Source of the DNA: Agarophyton chilense
Lineage: Eukaryota; Rhodophyta; Florideophyceae; Gracilariales; Gracilariaceae
Assembly: GCA_030374765.1 (NCBI GenBank)
Contig: JARGXX010000115.1
Location: 1 to 64,000, forward strand
Reading direction: 5' to 3'
DNA length: 64,000 bases
Below the pieces are notes generated by a model. It was given only the letters and a program-made list of their open reading frames with translations, was not told the origin of the DNA and did not search any database. Position numbers and translations under genes: made by a program. Every line of letters begins with the position of its first letter. Position 1 is the first letter of the stretch. Below, piece by piece: positions 1 through 10,859 of this stretch.

Positions 1-92
1 TTTCACTATCTTTTGAAGAAGAGGAACAAGAGACCCTTGATGATTATTCGGATGCAGACCCGTTTCTTGCATTAGCAGACACTGACCCTTAA

Positions 93-2267
93 GTTCAACT
101 CGAGCGAATCTCGTGCACTGAGCTCCTCAATGAGCAACACGCCGATACGTTTTGTGCGTCGATACGCTCTCGTCGTAACGGGGGGGAGGAGCTCCCCTTT
201 TCACTCGATTCACGAGGAATACTGTTAAGACATGTGGAAAAGCATGATCAAATCGTGATTCCACAGGTCTTGAAGAGTCGAGTACTGCATCTGACACACT
301 ACAGCAGGCTGTCTGGTCATCCAGGAGGAACGAAGTTGTTCATGCGTCCAAGAAGAGATTTTACTGGCCTACTTTGGCAATGGAATGCCATGCTACAGTG
401 AGGTTGTGCACAACATGTGCGAAGAATCGCGTGAAGCTTTACAGGAAGCGGAAACCGATGAAGTTATTCCAGGCGAAAGCGCCTTTACAATACGTCAGTA
501 TCGACATCCTAGGGGAATTGATTCGCTCAAGGCGAGGTGATCGCTACCTATTGGTAATCACCGACCGCTTCTCGAAGCTAGTGCGGACTGTGCCGCTGAA
601 GCGGATAACCGCAACCGTAATCGCACATGCGTTTATCAAACACTGGGTATTTATATACGGACCACCAGAAGTTCTGTTATCAGATAATGGGAAGCAATTC
701 GTTGCGAAGTTCTTTCAGAATGTTTGCCGCATTATGGGCGTTCGAAACTTGTTTACGATGACCTATCATCCGCCATGCAACGGTCAGGTGGAGCGTTTCA
801 ACCGCACGCTGATAGCAGCATTACGACATCGCGGACCACCCTAAAGAATGGGACATGTTTACTGATACTCTGTGCTACGCGTACAATACGCAAATGCATA
901 CCTCTACAAAGACGGCACCGTTCGACCTCGTGCTCTCACGTAACCCTCCGGCTTTACCGGTTGCGCTCGACGACGAGACAGAATTGGACGCGCCGATCCC
1001 GGCTAAGTACCATCTGAAATGGAGGAATGACCTGAAGGCCAGAGCGGAAGAAGCCGCTAAAGAGTTATCGAAAACGCAAGCTCGCTATAAGCGAAACTAT
1101 GACGTCAGAAGGCGAAGAGGAAATCCGGCAATTCGAGTAGGAGGTCACGTCTTCGTGCGAGTTGAAAGACCGGACAAACAGGAAGAATCTCGTCATAAGT
1201 TGTTGCCGATAGCGGCTGGACCCTTCAAAGTTGTGGACCTTGATGAAGAAACAGTGGTCATCAAGATAGGTGAGGACGTCGAACGTGTATCGCGCGATCG
1301 CGTTGAATTCGCACCTGACCCTCAAGTGGAAGTCCAGGTATCTGGTAGAACTAAGGAGGCAATTGCGACGGAACGTCAAGGCAAAAGCCCAAGTGATTCT
1401 GAGGAGAGTGAACCGCCACCAATGGCTCGAGCGGAGGAGAAAGCTGCTGATCTGCCACCGCCGGCGGTTGCGTACGCCAATCACGGACAGCTTCCGAAAT
1501 ATCGGAATATGCCCCGTGGCACGCACACACCCGTAAGTACAGAAATGGAACCTGAAAGCAGGAAAGATGTTTTGGAATTTGGCCCCAAAGACTTGGAAAC
1601 GAGTGCACGCGAAAACGCGCTGTTGCCGCTTCAGGCTGAACCGTCAGGTGAAGCGCCACTCGCTGTTCCGCCGATATCGGCTCCCATCCCTCGTGGGCAG
1701 GAAGAAGAAGAATTATCACCTCCTGTCGTGTTGCAAGCACCATCGTCCACCCAACAGCGGTCAGAATCGGATAAACCGAAGGAAGTTCATCCACGAATGG
1801 AATTGAGAAGTAGCAAGAAGTACGCTTCTATGGAACCTGGAAAACAGGATTGCTCTTTATCTGAGAAAGGTTCTCAAGGAATGAGTACACTGCCCCTGCG
1901 GGCAGAACGACAGTTAGTCGACGAGCGAACGCTTAGAGACGCGGAGACTGCTAACACAGAGATGCTTGGGTCAGCCCTAAGGCATTTCAAACCTGTTAAC
2001 AGGAGTCTCGCGCCAACAGCGAAAGCATTGGGAAACGCCCAGGAATATGTTGTGGATCGCATATGTGAACATGACGAGCATGAAGATACCAGAAAATTAC
2101 TGTATCGAGTCCGTTGGTACGGTTTTCCTCCGGAAGCGGATACGTGGGAACCTATAGCTCATATCCCCCGTTCGCAACTCGTGCGATATCATCGACGCAT
2201 GCGATTACCACTCCCCAGGGAGATCGACTCCTCGATAGTACGGCTCATGGGCACATCCCATTTCTAA
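93..2267 (+). pseudogene. TE-A integrase with chromodomain, copy 1
   Basis: Same sequence and same two frame changes as 46,673-48,847. The catalytic core is at 374-844, the C-terminal part with chromodomain at 855-2,267. Bases 1-92 are the tail of the RNase H frame, ending in TAA at 90-92. Confidence 0.88.
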
Positions 2268-2602
2268 GTATGGGCTACCAAAATAGTAAAAACTCGAAAG
2301 GCAAGAAGAATACAAGAAATCATATGGAAGAAAATTGAAAACACGCAAGCACAGGACATTTACTGATCATCACCTAGGAAGAACTCGAGAAGCGAGAGAA
2401 GAAGGATTGAAGAACTCGAGAAGCGAGAAAAGAAGGATTGAAGAACTCGAGAAGCGAGAAAAGATGATTGAAGAACTCGAGAAGCGAGAAGAGATGAAGA
2501 CTAGAAGATAAGAAGGGAATCTGAAGACACGAAGTCATCTGAGTTTTATTGGCATCAAGATATCACGGCAAGTGTGTTGACTAGGAGTCTTTTCTAGGAT
2601 TA
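2268..2602 (+). other. TE-A stretch between chromodomain ORF and antisense ORF, copy 1
   Basis: Purine-rich, non-coding. Its only structure is the 31-base tandem repeat at 2,381-2,496. The sense and antisense ORFs converge on it. Confidence 0.6.
2381..2496 (+). repeat. 31-base tandem repeat in TE-A, copy 1
   Basis: Four units starting at 2,381, 2,412, 2,443 and 2,473, each opening with GAACTCGAGAAGCGAGA. Spacing 31, 31 and 30. Confidence 0.9.
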
Positions 2603-4429
2603 TCAAAGAGACGTGCGAGCACACAGGTTCGCAAGAAGTTGTGCGCGATCACCCTCAACTTGGTCCACGGGAAAGCCCGCATCTAAGAAGAACTGCCTCA
2701 GCGGATCCAAGCCTGGATCTTCGACCGGCACTGCACTTGGTTGTTGGGTAAACCCATGAGAGTACTCTTGAGCTACTCCCGCCGCTGCGGATTGATCGAC
2801 GGAAGTCGATACGCCTGCCAGCTCTTGCTCGTCCTCGTAACCGAGTTCAGCCTCAGCTCCCGGCGCTTCCTCACATGGTTCCTCTCCGTTCTCGGATGGA
2901 GTAGCATCGTACACGTATCCAGTAAGCTGGTTCGGTGGCATGTCACGCGGGTTCTCCCGAAGAAAGCGAGCCTGCTCGGAGGTGATCAACTGGCGCGTCC
3001 AGGGGTCGTACCAAACGAAATCTCCAGCACTTGCTGCTCGTCCAGGAGAATGGTCGTAGTGTCTTGCACGGGTTCCGCGAGCGGATTGATCAGCTGGCAC
3101 TCCAGACCAGTCGACACCGTCGATTACATCCACAAGATGGAGGAAGTCGGCATGGTTCGCACAGGATCCCAGGACAAGGGAAAGATCGAATTCTCTCGCA
3201 TACTTTCGCCCTGTGGGCGACATGTACCAAACTCTAAAGGTATCATAAGCATCCCACAGGAAGAACACGGCCATCTTGGCGATAAACTCGGTATAAACCA
3301 CCGTCCAATATCCCGAGAACGGGTCGTTAACCAACGCGGACCCGATGTAGGAGATCGCCGGTGGGAGCTCCACAGGGCAACCACGAGGACTCTCCATCGC
3401 CACCGAATGCTCCGGAATACCGACGTAGGGCCCGAAGCGCGCGTTCCGCCGGATGCAGTCAATCTCGATCATGTGATACGGCACCAAATAGCCCAAACGT
3501 GATCGAGTACGACGTTCCCAACGGGGATAATCCCAATAGGGAATGTCACTCTTTCGAAGGAAGCGAAACTCCGCACGGAGAAGAGGTTGCTGAAAGCAGA
3601 GAGCTGGATCACGCCCACCGCGCACACCGCGCCAACCGCTAACATCGACTTCAACGAGTGTCTCGATATACGAGTAACCTTCACCGTCAGTACGGGCTTT
3701 CCAGGTATCCAGTTCCCAGTCCTGCGGGAGGAGAACCGTACTGATGAATCCGTGAAGACGCTGGTAAATCAGCTTGGTGAACCGCGTACGGGCTTCGGAT
3801 AAGGTTTCCGTTGAATATCGCGCAATCGCGTTGTCTGGCAAAGCAATATGGCTCGCCCAGTCGTCGCTATGAATCGGGTGTTCCGGAATACCGTCAGGGA
3901 AGTACCCACCGTGTACATACTGTTGTATCAACGCGTCATCGCGGATAGCAACTGTATCAAACCAGGGCGCTTGCGCGAAAAGTTCAACGTTGTCGAGAGG
4001 ATCTCGTCCATAGAATTCCGCACGGTGCGGGTAGCTCCGCTGAGCACGACGAGAAGGAGCTCGAATCACACCCGCAGAGGCGACGTAAGCCGCGTTCGGC
4101 ATCCGAGCCACGGTTGGCTGAGGTAACGGTACCGACCGGAATCCGGTGTACGGGGTGGGGAACGAACGGTATGGACCGAGTTGAGCAGTAGGCTGCGACG
4201 CAGAACCAGCAGTGTTTGACGGAGCCCCAGAAGGCACATCCTCAGAGGAGGGCTGAAACGGGTTGTACCCGGCGTTCGGATCCATCGGGAAAGATCGAGC
4301 TGAAGAGCGGTGAGGAACAGAATGCTGTTGAGAACTGTAGGAGTTGGTCGTGCGGCGAGGAATTCGTGATGACGATGAGTACCCGGAACACCGGTCCGAC
4401 TGCGTATAAACGCTTCTTGCGTCCCCCAT
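2603..4429 (-). CDS. Antisense 608-residue ORF in TE-A, copy 1
   Basis: Protein identical to the copy at 49,183-51,009. ATG at 4,427-4,429, stop TGA at 2,603-2,605. A 253-codon frame on the opposite strand (2,741-3,502) is a shadow of it. Confidence 0.7.
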   Translation of the reverse strand: MGDARSVYTQSDRCSGYSSSSRIPRRTTNSYSSQQHSVPHRSSARSFPMDPNAGYNPFQPSSEDVPSGAPSNTAGSASQPTAQLGPYRSFPTPYTGFRSVPLPQPTVARMPNAAYVASAGVIRAPSRRAQRSYPHRAEFYGRDPLDNVELFAQAPWFDTVAIRDDALIQQYVHGGYFPDGIPEHPIHSDDWASHIALPDNAIARYSTETLSEARTRFTKLIYQRLHGFISTVLLPQDWELDTWKARTDGEGYSYIETLVEVDVSGWRGVRGGRDPALCFQQPLLRAEFRFLRKSDIPYWDYPRWERRTRSRLGYLVPYHMIEIDCIRRNARFGPYVGIPEHSVAMESPRGCPVELPPAISYIGSALVNDPFSGYWTVVYTEFIAKMAVFFLWDAYDTFRVWYMSPTGRKYAREFDLSLVLGSCANHADFLHLVDVIDGVDWSGVPADQSARGTRARHYDHSPGRAASAGDFVWYDPWTRQLITSEQARFLRENPRDMPPNQLTGYVYDATPSENGEEPCEEAPGAEAELGYEDEQELAGVSTSVDQSAAAGVAQEYSHGFTQQPSAVPVEDPGLDPLRQFFLDAGFPVDQVEGDRAQLLANLCARTSL

Positions 4430-4453
4430 GGTTTGCGCTTAACGAGGGGGGTA

Positions 4454-5120
4454 TGTAGTATTCTACTATGTCGGGGAATCCGATAGGATGATTTTTCGCG
4501 AAATCGCGGTTGGAACTCATAAGTGAGTGATGTCATCAAACTTGTGATATGAAACGGCACACCGCGTAGAATGCCAGGAGGCAGGGTACATTAGTGGAAC
4601 ACGTGGCATCACGAGTGGATTGGCTTGCAACGGCGCATGTAGTGGCGATCCACGTGGCTGGTTTTACTACCCTTTGTAGCTAGACGTCCATTAGGGACCA
4701 TACCCATACTGTGGTTTGGCTAAGTGGCTGACCACTGTGTATTATTTATATATTTATTTGGGCACTCACCCTGGCACACAGTATATAGTGCACCAGAGGT
4801 GAGCACCGACTCCAAGTAAAGGAGACAACATGGGCATCATGACTATTCTGTTCCTCGCTTAGGATTCCTTAACTGGAGATCCGGAAGAGCCATAATAGAT
4901 AGTCAGCCCCCAACCACTTCACGAGCCGTCTCGTACCTACGTTCCATCAACATTTTACAGTTGCACTGTTCACCCTCGCTGGCGAGTAGTGGCCTTACAC
5001 CCCACTTCCAGCTCGCTGGTGTTGTAGCTCTACCACCGCTTTAACTTCGCCGCAAGCGACCCATCGGCAGTCCGAACGCTGTCGCAGGTGTCTTCTCTCT
5101 CCGTTAGAGCGGATACTACA
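4454..5120 (+). repeat. TE-A 3' LTR, copy 1
   Basis: Same as 51,034-51,700. A tiny ORF (ATG at 4,830, stop at 4,860-4,862, ten residues) follows the TATA-like region and is kept in every LTR copy in the window. Confidence 0.92.
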
Positions 5121-6394
5121 TTTCCATCTACTTGGACATTTCGGGTGGGAAAAGACATATTTGCTTTGCTCATAACATTGTTTTCTGGAAGCGCATGTTC
5201 GGAGACATTCAGGAGTTTGTCAGACATTGTGAAGCGTGCCAGTTCAAGAAAGAGTCAAGAACACTACAGAATGGAAACCTCCAGCCACATCAAGTTCCAG
5301 AAGCAAGTTAGGATGTCATCTCAATGGATTTTCTTTCAGAATTTCCGATGTCTCGCACAGGGAACGACTCAGTGCTGGTTGTAGTCGAGAAACTTTCAAA
5401 GAGAGCAATATTTATACCTACAAAGAAGACTCTAAATTCAATGGATGTTGTACAATTGTGGTTTGATCACGTTTTTTCTAAACAAGGAGGTCCGAAGACC
5501 ATCATCTTGGATAGGGACAAACTATTCAAGTCACATTACTGCAAAGACATCACGAAGATGTTGAGTGTCGATCTCAATATGGCTACAAAGGGACATCCCC
5601 AAACAGATGGTCAGTCCGAAAACATGGTCAGGACTCTCTCAGAAATGATCCGAGGTAGGGTACAGAAGAATCCCGAACAGTGGGACTCTATGTTGACTGA
5701 ACTGGAATTTTTTTACAACTCAGCACCAAACAAGAGTACAGGGGTAACGCAGTTCGAAGTAGACATAGGACGGGTACCAGAGTCAGAACTCTCAAGAAAG
5801 TTTTCGAGAACAGATACTATCTTTCCAGCGGCCGTGAACTATTTGGAAAGACGACAAGCTTTTTGTACGTTGGCCAAGAATAATTTGACCATCGCTATTG
5901 CACGTCCAACTTTTTATGCAAATCAGAAACGGAACCATGTGGAGTTTGAGGTAAGAGATTTGGTGTTGCTCAAGACCGAGAGCACAAATGCGTTCACGCA
6001 AGTTGGACTTGCAAGGAAATGGCAACCAAAGTTTATGGGACCGTTTTCGGTAAAGCAAGTCATGGGACCGGTCACCTACAAGATTGAACTACCACCCGCA
6101 ATGAAGAAAGCACATAATATTTTTCATGTATCTCGATTACGGATGTTTAAACGACTAGAGGGTAATACCGAGTCACTATCTATAGTTATTGATGCGAAAG
6201 GTACAGTGGAACAAGAAGTGATTCCTATCTTGGACACTGGAAAATTCAATCGCAGAAGACAGTATTTGGTACAGTTCGAAGGTAATGCACAAGAGGAGGC
6301 AATCTGGGTGAACAAGAACGAGTTGGCAAATTGTGCCGAGCTCATCAAAGACTTTGAAAATTTGCCGCGGTCGTCAAGTTCTAAGAGAGGGTGA
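5121..6394 (+). pseudogene. TE-B integrase, copy 1 (one stop, one frameshift)
   Basis: Zinc finger GHFGWEKT near 5,140, a frame change near 5,180, then CEACQFKK and an in-frame TAG at 5,309 (probably once a Trp codon, within PEAS-DVISMD). The core has the catalytic triad: SMDFLSE (Asp), ILDRDKLF (Asp) and TDGQSENM (Glu). It is then open to 6,394 (356 codons from 5,324). The last 50 residues resemble a diverged chromodomain (EVIPILD, YLVQFEG, IWV). The stop codon overlaps the purine tract. Confidence 0.82.
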
Positions 6395-6395
6395 A

Positions 6396-6588
6396 TGTAA
6401 TAGAACTATATCATGGCAACCTTTCGTATTTGTATTGAACAAATACCCACGAGAGAATGTTCGAACCAGGTTCAAACATTCAAATACTAGCTCTACGAGT
6501 ATATAAGGGTAGGACCGGTAGAACGTTCAACCAAAGAAGAGAGCTAGCCTCAAAAGTATTAAAAGTGAATTAACGTTTAGTAAGAGCC
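6396..6588 (+). repeat. TE-B 3' LTR, copy 1 (end missing)
   Basis: Matches the 5' LTR up to GAGCC, then lacks the last 10 bases (TACTCTTACA) and passes into a 47-base sequence that also precedes the 5' LTR. TATATAAG lies near 6,499. Confidence 0.85.
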
Positions 6589-6635
6589 GGGGGCCTATCG
6601 GTGACGTAGGTGGTAGCGCCAGCACGCCCTTGTCT
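6589..6635 (+). repeat. 47-base repeat after TE-B 3' LTR, copy 1
   Basis: 46 of 47 bases equal 38,024-38,070. Far too long for an integrase target duplication (4-6 bases). Confidence 0.9.
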
Positions 6636-7284
6636 ATGGGTTTTCATGCCGTTGAGAAGATAGCAGGGTCCACTCTAATAAGAGTCGGAGGAGTTACTCT
6701 GACAGCACTGGCATATTTGGGGGCTTCCGCAAGCGTTTTCCAGCCTGGAGGTGGTGTAATTACGTACGTGAGGGGGCACCTCCTTGGAGCCCTTGGGCGA
6801 GGCCGTCGCCTCACCTTCTACCGTGCCGGGGGGGGGGGGGGGGGGGGGGGACGTGGGATTTCTAAATCACTCTCGTTGTCGAAGAAGGCTTTCAATTTGG
6901 CGAATTGACGGAGTGGTTCAGTATCATCCGCTGCTTGCCGCTTAGGGTTAGGTAGACCTGATCAGTAAACGACTTTGCGGTTCTTTTATCCATGTTCTTC
7001 TTTCTAGGATCATCTTGCTAGCGGCCAGATGATGGGGATCGCCTAGGCCGCAAATTACAAAAGTGCATGGGCTAGTCAAAGCGATTTTCGCCTGTGCCGT
7101 GGTTGCAAAGTGGTGCTGTGAGTCGGTGTGCAGAACTTGGCGCATGAATCATGCCTCGAGTGGTGTGAATGTTAGCCATTTATCTGTTGCGTCCTTGTTT
7201 CTTTCCAAGCGGGGGGCGGTAGATTGTTCTACAAACTTCTCCTTGCAATAGCGTATTTCCCAAACGATTAAGTTGCCACCAAAG
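6636..7284. other. Unassigned stretch between TE-B and left arm, copy 1
   Basis: No supported gene. It holds a run of 23 G (6,828-6,850). On the minus strand a short stretch (6,860-7,000) could be a degraded retroelement frame, but I cannot place it. Repeated at 53,216-53,864 with one SNP (7,060/53,640). Confidence 0.6.
6828..6850 (+). repeat. Poly-G run of 23, copy 1
   Basis: 23 consecutive G. The same length is found at 53,408-53,430. Confidence 0.95.
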
Positions 7285-7788
7285 CGACGAACTGCTTAAA
7301 AGGTCTGCCTGTCCTTTCCCATTAAGACAGGGTAAAGCATTCTAGGAGAAGCCTTGCAGTCCTATCCTCCCTTTCATCATCAGGGCGGCCGTAAAGTTTT
7401 ACACCAATAGTAAGACGCGCTTATTGTCACAGAGGCCGCTACACACGTAGGGTTTGGGCTCCGGGTACTTCTCCTTGAGATGAAGCCTTCCTATCATCAT
7501 ACACTTACTGGCACTACCCTCACGACAACAAGAAACAACTGAGCCGGTTCTTGTATCAACAGTCGGGGAAAACAGTGTAATAGGTAGCGCATTAAATAAA
7601 TTATTTGTAGGTGAAAGGGCAACCCCGCCGCGCTACTGATAATAGTCGACACCGCTGGACATCTACCGATGCCGCATTTGTAAAGAGTGTATCCGCGCCT
7701 CGAACTCAAGTCACTCGTCGGGTCTTTTCTGCCCCGACTCTTCCCCGCTAAAGGCCATCGCCTGTTCTTGATGCTGGAAGATCTGGTG

Positions 7789-8151
7789 CTACATCATAAA
7801 GCGCCGAGCAGAAGCTCTCTGTAGTCCTGCCGGTGCCAGCAGAGCACAAAGATCTGCTTGGTGAAACCGTAAAAATAGTAACCAGTACACAAGAGGAGGT
7901 GCTCGGAAAGTACTGCTGGGACGTAAACGAGCTGCTGATTGCCCGGCATACACAAAGACATCCGTACTGGTGAAAACGTTGCCCACCAGGATATCTGGCG
8001 AGGACTGCGTTGGATGTTGCTGATACTGGCTTGTGCGTGAAAAATGTTTCGAGTGCTTTTCAATAGATACGACGAGCATTAGTGTTGTTCCATAGTGGGG
8101 ATCCTTCGTTGTACTACCGACAATGCCCAAAGTGTGTGGCGCACACTTCAT
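7789..8151 (-). CDS. Small possible membrane protein, left-arm frameshifted form
   Basis: Mirror of the gene at 19,727. Residues 1-91 agree, but a 2-base deletion near 7,876 changes the frame, so the last 28 residues are unrelated to the right-arm form and the predicted membrane helix is cut short. The frame stays open to codon 120. If the right-arm protein is the real one, this copy is probably non-functional. Confidence 0.25.
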   Translation of the reverse strand: MKCAPHTLGIVGSTTKDPHYGTTLMLVVSIEKHSKHFSRTSQYQQHPTQSSPDILVGNVFTSTDVFVYAGQSAARLRPSSTFRAPPLVYWLLFLRFHQADLCALLAPAGLQRASARRFMM

Positions 8152-8732
8152 ATCTCCAACAGCTTGCTCTGGTTACATGAAAGACAATCTATGTACATTG
8201 CAACGCACAAGGTGATGTGGACAGTGGTCGATATTTGTCTTGAGTGCAAAACAGGTGGTTTGCTCTGCTTTTATAACTCAGTGTTCTATTAAAAGTCCGA
8301 GCTGCGAAGTACAGTGGGAATACAACGTTACAATGTCAAAAAGATACGGGCTTGAGACATCAAAGAGCACACGTCCCACAAAAGTTTTGTTTTAACTTTT
8401 CAGTTATCCCAAAGATAGGCCAATGAAGAAATAAATATGAATGTCCGGAACGATCGTTCGTCAGTACGGGTAGTAAGGGTGCCGGGTTGACCAGAGATCA
8501 GGTAGAGTTCAAATTGACCCAACAAAACCCAACCAAGCATCGTCACTGTTATGAAAGACCATTTAATGCGTTCCTACATACCCGCTTCTCATTGCTGCCC
8601 CCTTGGCTCTCCAACGCAACCACATTTGTTGTCGTGCTCCGGAATGCTTCGCTTCCTCCAACTCTGTTTTTAGTATCATGGATCTGAGAAACAGTATCCT
8701 TCATGTGGGACCCATTACCCGAACAGAAACGG

Positions 8733-8740
8733 TATATAAG
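8733..8740 (+). promoter_or_regulatory. TATA box of secreted-protein gene (left arm)
   Basis: TATATAAG, 95 bases before the ATG at 8,835. The identical element occurs at 55,313-55,320 and, mirrored, at 19,137-19,144. Confidence 0.65.
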
Positions 8741-8834
8741 AGCCCCGTCACAGTGAAATACAGCTTCTCATGTTATCCCATCACCCAAGTCGCCAAATCG
8801 TTCCCCAAAACACCCAGTTCTTCGAGCACTCACA

Positions 8835-9503
8835 ATGAAATCTTTCTTCGCTTCCACCGTTCTCTTGTCTTTGGCCGCTTGGGCCATGGCGCAAAACACT
8901 GTTGACATATGCCCCAATCGATGCAACCCCAACCGTGCCACATCCGTGCGTGAATGCAACAACCCCGTCACTCGCGCCGTCTGCGCCGTCTCCTCATGCT
9001 CAGTCCCCCAGAATGGATTTGCCTGTGAGCTGCCCGAAGATTCGTTCATGATCCCCAACGTTCATCTGCCGCTGGTTGAACTCGTCTTGGAGTACTCATG
9101 GAGTGAGAGCCAGTCCGATCTGGATACGAGCACCCGGTTCCTGACTGGAAATGTTGGATTTTCTTGTAGCCCGGATACTGCCTATCTTGACTTCGGTGGA
9201 GATGACACAAGCTATGGAGGTAAGGAAACTGTCGTCGTGGACATTGCCGGTGCTCTTGCCGATGGTAAGTGGTCTGGATCCACTGCTGTCGCTGCTCTCG
9301 CCGGATGGCATGGAAGTGAAGACGAAGGAAATGTGACTCTCAAGGCCTCTTTGAGAAGGAAGTCTGATGGCGCAGCTGTCCCTGGCGCCCTATTGTCCTC
9401 AACCGTCAGCCCTGCGACCCAATCTGGCTGCGCTGCGACAGAAGTTGGAACTGTTGAGATTGTCAGCGCTCAGCACCACACCAGATTCACTCTTCAAGCT
9501 TAA
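8835..9503 (+). CDS. Secreted Cys-rich protein, block 1 left arm
   Basis: 222 residues, single open frame. Residues 1-20 form a signal peptide: Lys near the start, a hydrophobic core, and a likely cut after the AMA/AQ motif. The mature part has eight Cys, with a cluster spaced C-X3-C-X10-C-X8-C-X4-C at residues 26-55 and lone Cys at 64, 101 and 189. It is otherwise Gly/Asp/Ser-rich with a repeated DG-W-T pattern around 143-160. I do not recognise the family; an extracellular or cell-wall role is inferred from the signal peptide and probable disulfides. The ATG is 95 bases after a TATAAG box. The gene runs tail to tail with the kinase and is divergent from the small gene at 7,789. A paralogue lies at 21,214. 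Confidence 0.85.
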   Translation: MKSFFASTVLLSLAAWAMAQNTVDICPNRCNPNRATSVRECNNPVTRAVCAVSSCSVPQNGFACELPEDSFMIPNVHLPLVELVLEYSWSESQSDLDTSTRFLTGNVGFSCSPDTAYLDFGGDDTSYGGKETVVVDIAGALADGKWSGSTAVAALAGWHGSEDEGNVTLKASLRRKSDGAAVPGALLSSTVSPATQSGCAATEVGTVEIVSAQHHTRFTLQA

Positions 9504-10859
9504 ATTTGTGCCTGATGGGAAAACGGGGCAGAAAGGAAATGCAAATGCCTGTCTGAAAAATGTTAGTCCCTACGAGATCAACTTTTGCGTACCATCCTTT
9601 AAATATCTAGATGACTTTCCATATTTATGAACATGATTTATGTTGCACTACGATAAAAGAGAGGCTTTGCGCCATAAAGCATACGTGTATGCGCACAAAT
9701 GCACAGATGAGCGGATCGGAGGGGAGGAAGATTTCGAAAGAGAGGAACAGAATCCGGGTGGTCGACGCCTGCCCGCCCGAGTCGGGAGGTAAGCTGGTTA
9801 TCCTTTTACTTTGGTAGTAGTCTGTAGGCTAGACGTTTATAGAAACCGCAGGAGCTGTTATGCCACACCGAACTACTGTACTCCAGACGGTGGTTCGGTT
9901 TAAACTGTCATCTGGTTTTGTGTTCTAACAGTTGTCTCTGTTGCTCGCAAACGCTACGGCGCACGAGAGCCTACGCGTGCTGTTGAGAAAGGCGCAAAGA
10001 ACAGGCACGAAAATTCCTTGGCAGGCTGCTTCCCAAGCTGCATCTCTCTTTTCCAGGGCTTCTCAGAAGAGCGGGGCTTTTATTGTGTAGCTCCCGCAGT
10101 TCGGGGAGCGTTGAATTCAACAGCGTGGGTTGGGTTCCACAAGACTGCGTTTGGTCAACATATTATTTGAAAACCTAGATTGCTACCTAAAACTTCGTGG
10201 GTGGCACAGTTGCGCTCCATACGTCGTCTAGAATTGCTGGCATAAGTAAAAATATCTACGTTGCGCACTCTTATGGTCTTTAACGAGTAGTCGAACAGCT
10301 AGACGAGCTACGTTACACTAATTACGTTACACTTCGCTTCTGTGCAGCCCGTGCAAACAACACTTCTTCGGATTTGGTTCGTTAAGATGTTCAACACTTT
10401 GGCAAACGCAGTGAGTTCATAATGCTCTACCGATGCAAAAAGTTGTTTTGTAGGACCAAGCGAATCGTGACGCAGAGTCAGATACGTCTACGTTCTATTG
10501 AATCCAGGGGATGACGTGAAAAGTTTGGGAAGTTTTGCAACGAGTGAGAGGTCGACTAGTTCATTCAAAGCTAAATATCATCTCTGTTACAGCACCAAGT
10601 ATACAGCTGAATGGAAAGCAACGCGCAACGATCTTGGATTTATCGGAGCGAGAGTGACGAGAGACCTTTCACTAAGATTTACGCTAAAAAAGAATTGTTT
10701 TAATACAAGGATTTTTCAGATTGTAAGCTACGTAACAGCTTTACAAACGGCTTTGACGACTACTAAGTTAGACTAGAAACTAGACTACATTAAAAATCCC
10801 GACTCGCCTTGCCCTCCGTATCGGGCGGAAAGCGACCACCCGAACGGTCTTAAACTCTC
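9504..10859. other. Convergent intergenic region, secreted gene to kinase
   Basis: 1.36 kb between the 3' ends of the two genes. Two GC-rich stretches near 9,757-9,791 and 10,798-10,845 are imperfect inverted copies of each other (GGGTGGTCG and GAGTCGGGA blocks in both), possibly 3'-end structures. No supported ORF with an ATG. The same sequence is at 17,018-18,373 (inverted) and 56,084-57,439. Confidence 0.5.

Larger units (their letters stand above)
1..5120 (+). mobile_element. TE-A (Ty3/gypsy chromovirus), 3' part, copy 1
   Basis: The window opens inside the RNase H end of this element. It continues with integrase, chromodomain, a 31-base tandem repeat, a long antisense ORF, a purine tract and the 3' LTR (4,454-5,120). 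It equals 46,581-51,700, where the full element is visible. It is inserted in TE-B, whose integrase starts at 5,121. Confidence 0.92.
5121..6588 (+). mobile_element. TE-B, 3' part, copy 1
   Basis: Same as 51,701-53,168. The purine tract AAGAGAGGGTGAA (6,383-6,395) abuts the 3' LTR at 6,396. Confidence 0.88.

Noticed and set aside
2381..2496. CRISPR-like array
   Set aside because: Units are contiguous tandem copies without spacers, in a eukaryotic retrotransposon.
2741..3502. 253-codon plus-strand frame
   Set aside because: It lies entirely under the intact 608-codon antisense ORF, has no recognisable motif, and looks like its shadow.
6636..6908. Frame reading through the poly-G run
   Set aside because: The poly-Gly tract is created by the G run, and there is no homology or promoter.
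7789..8063. Receptor-like membrane protein fragment in the alternative left-arm frame
   Set aside because: The frame begins at TTG, and the similarity was only to general hydrophobic/aromatic composition; the right-arm ATG frame is the better candidate.
10498..10776. 92-codon frame between secreted gene and kinase
   Set aside because: It begins with TTG, not ATG, lies in a convergent 3' region, and has no motif.
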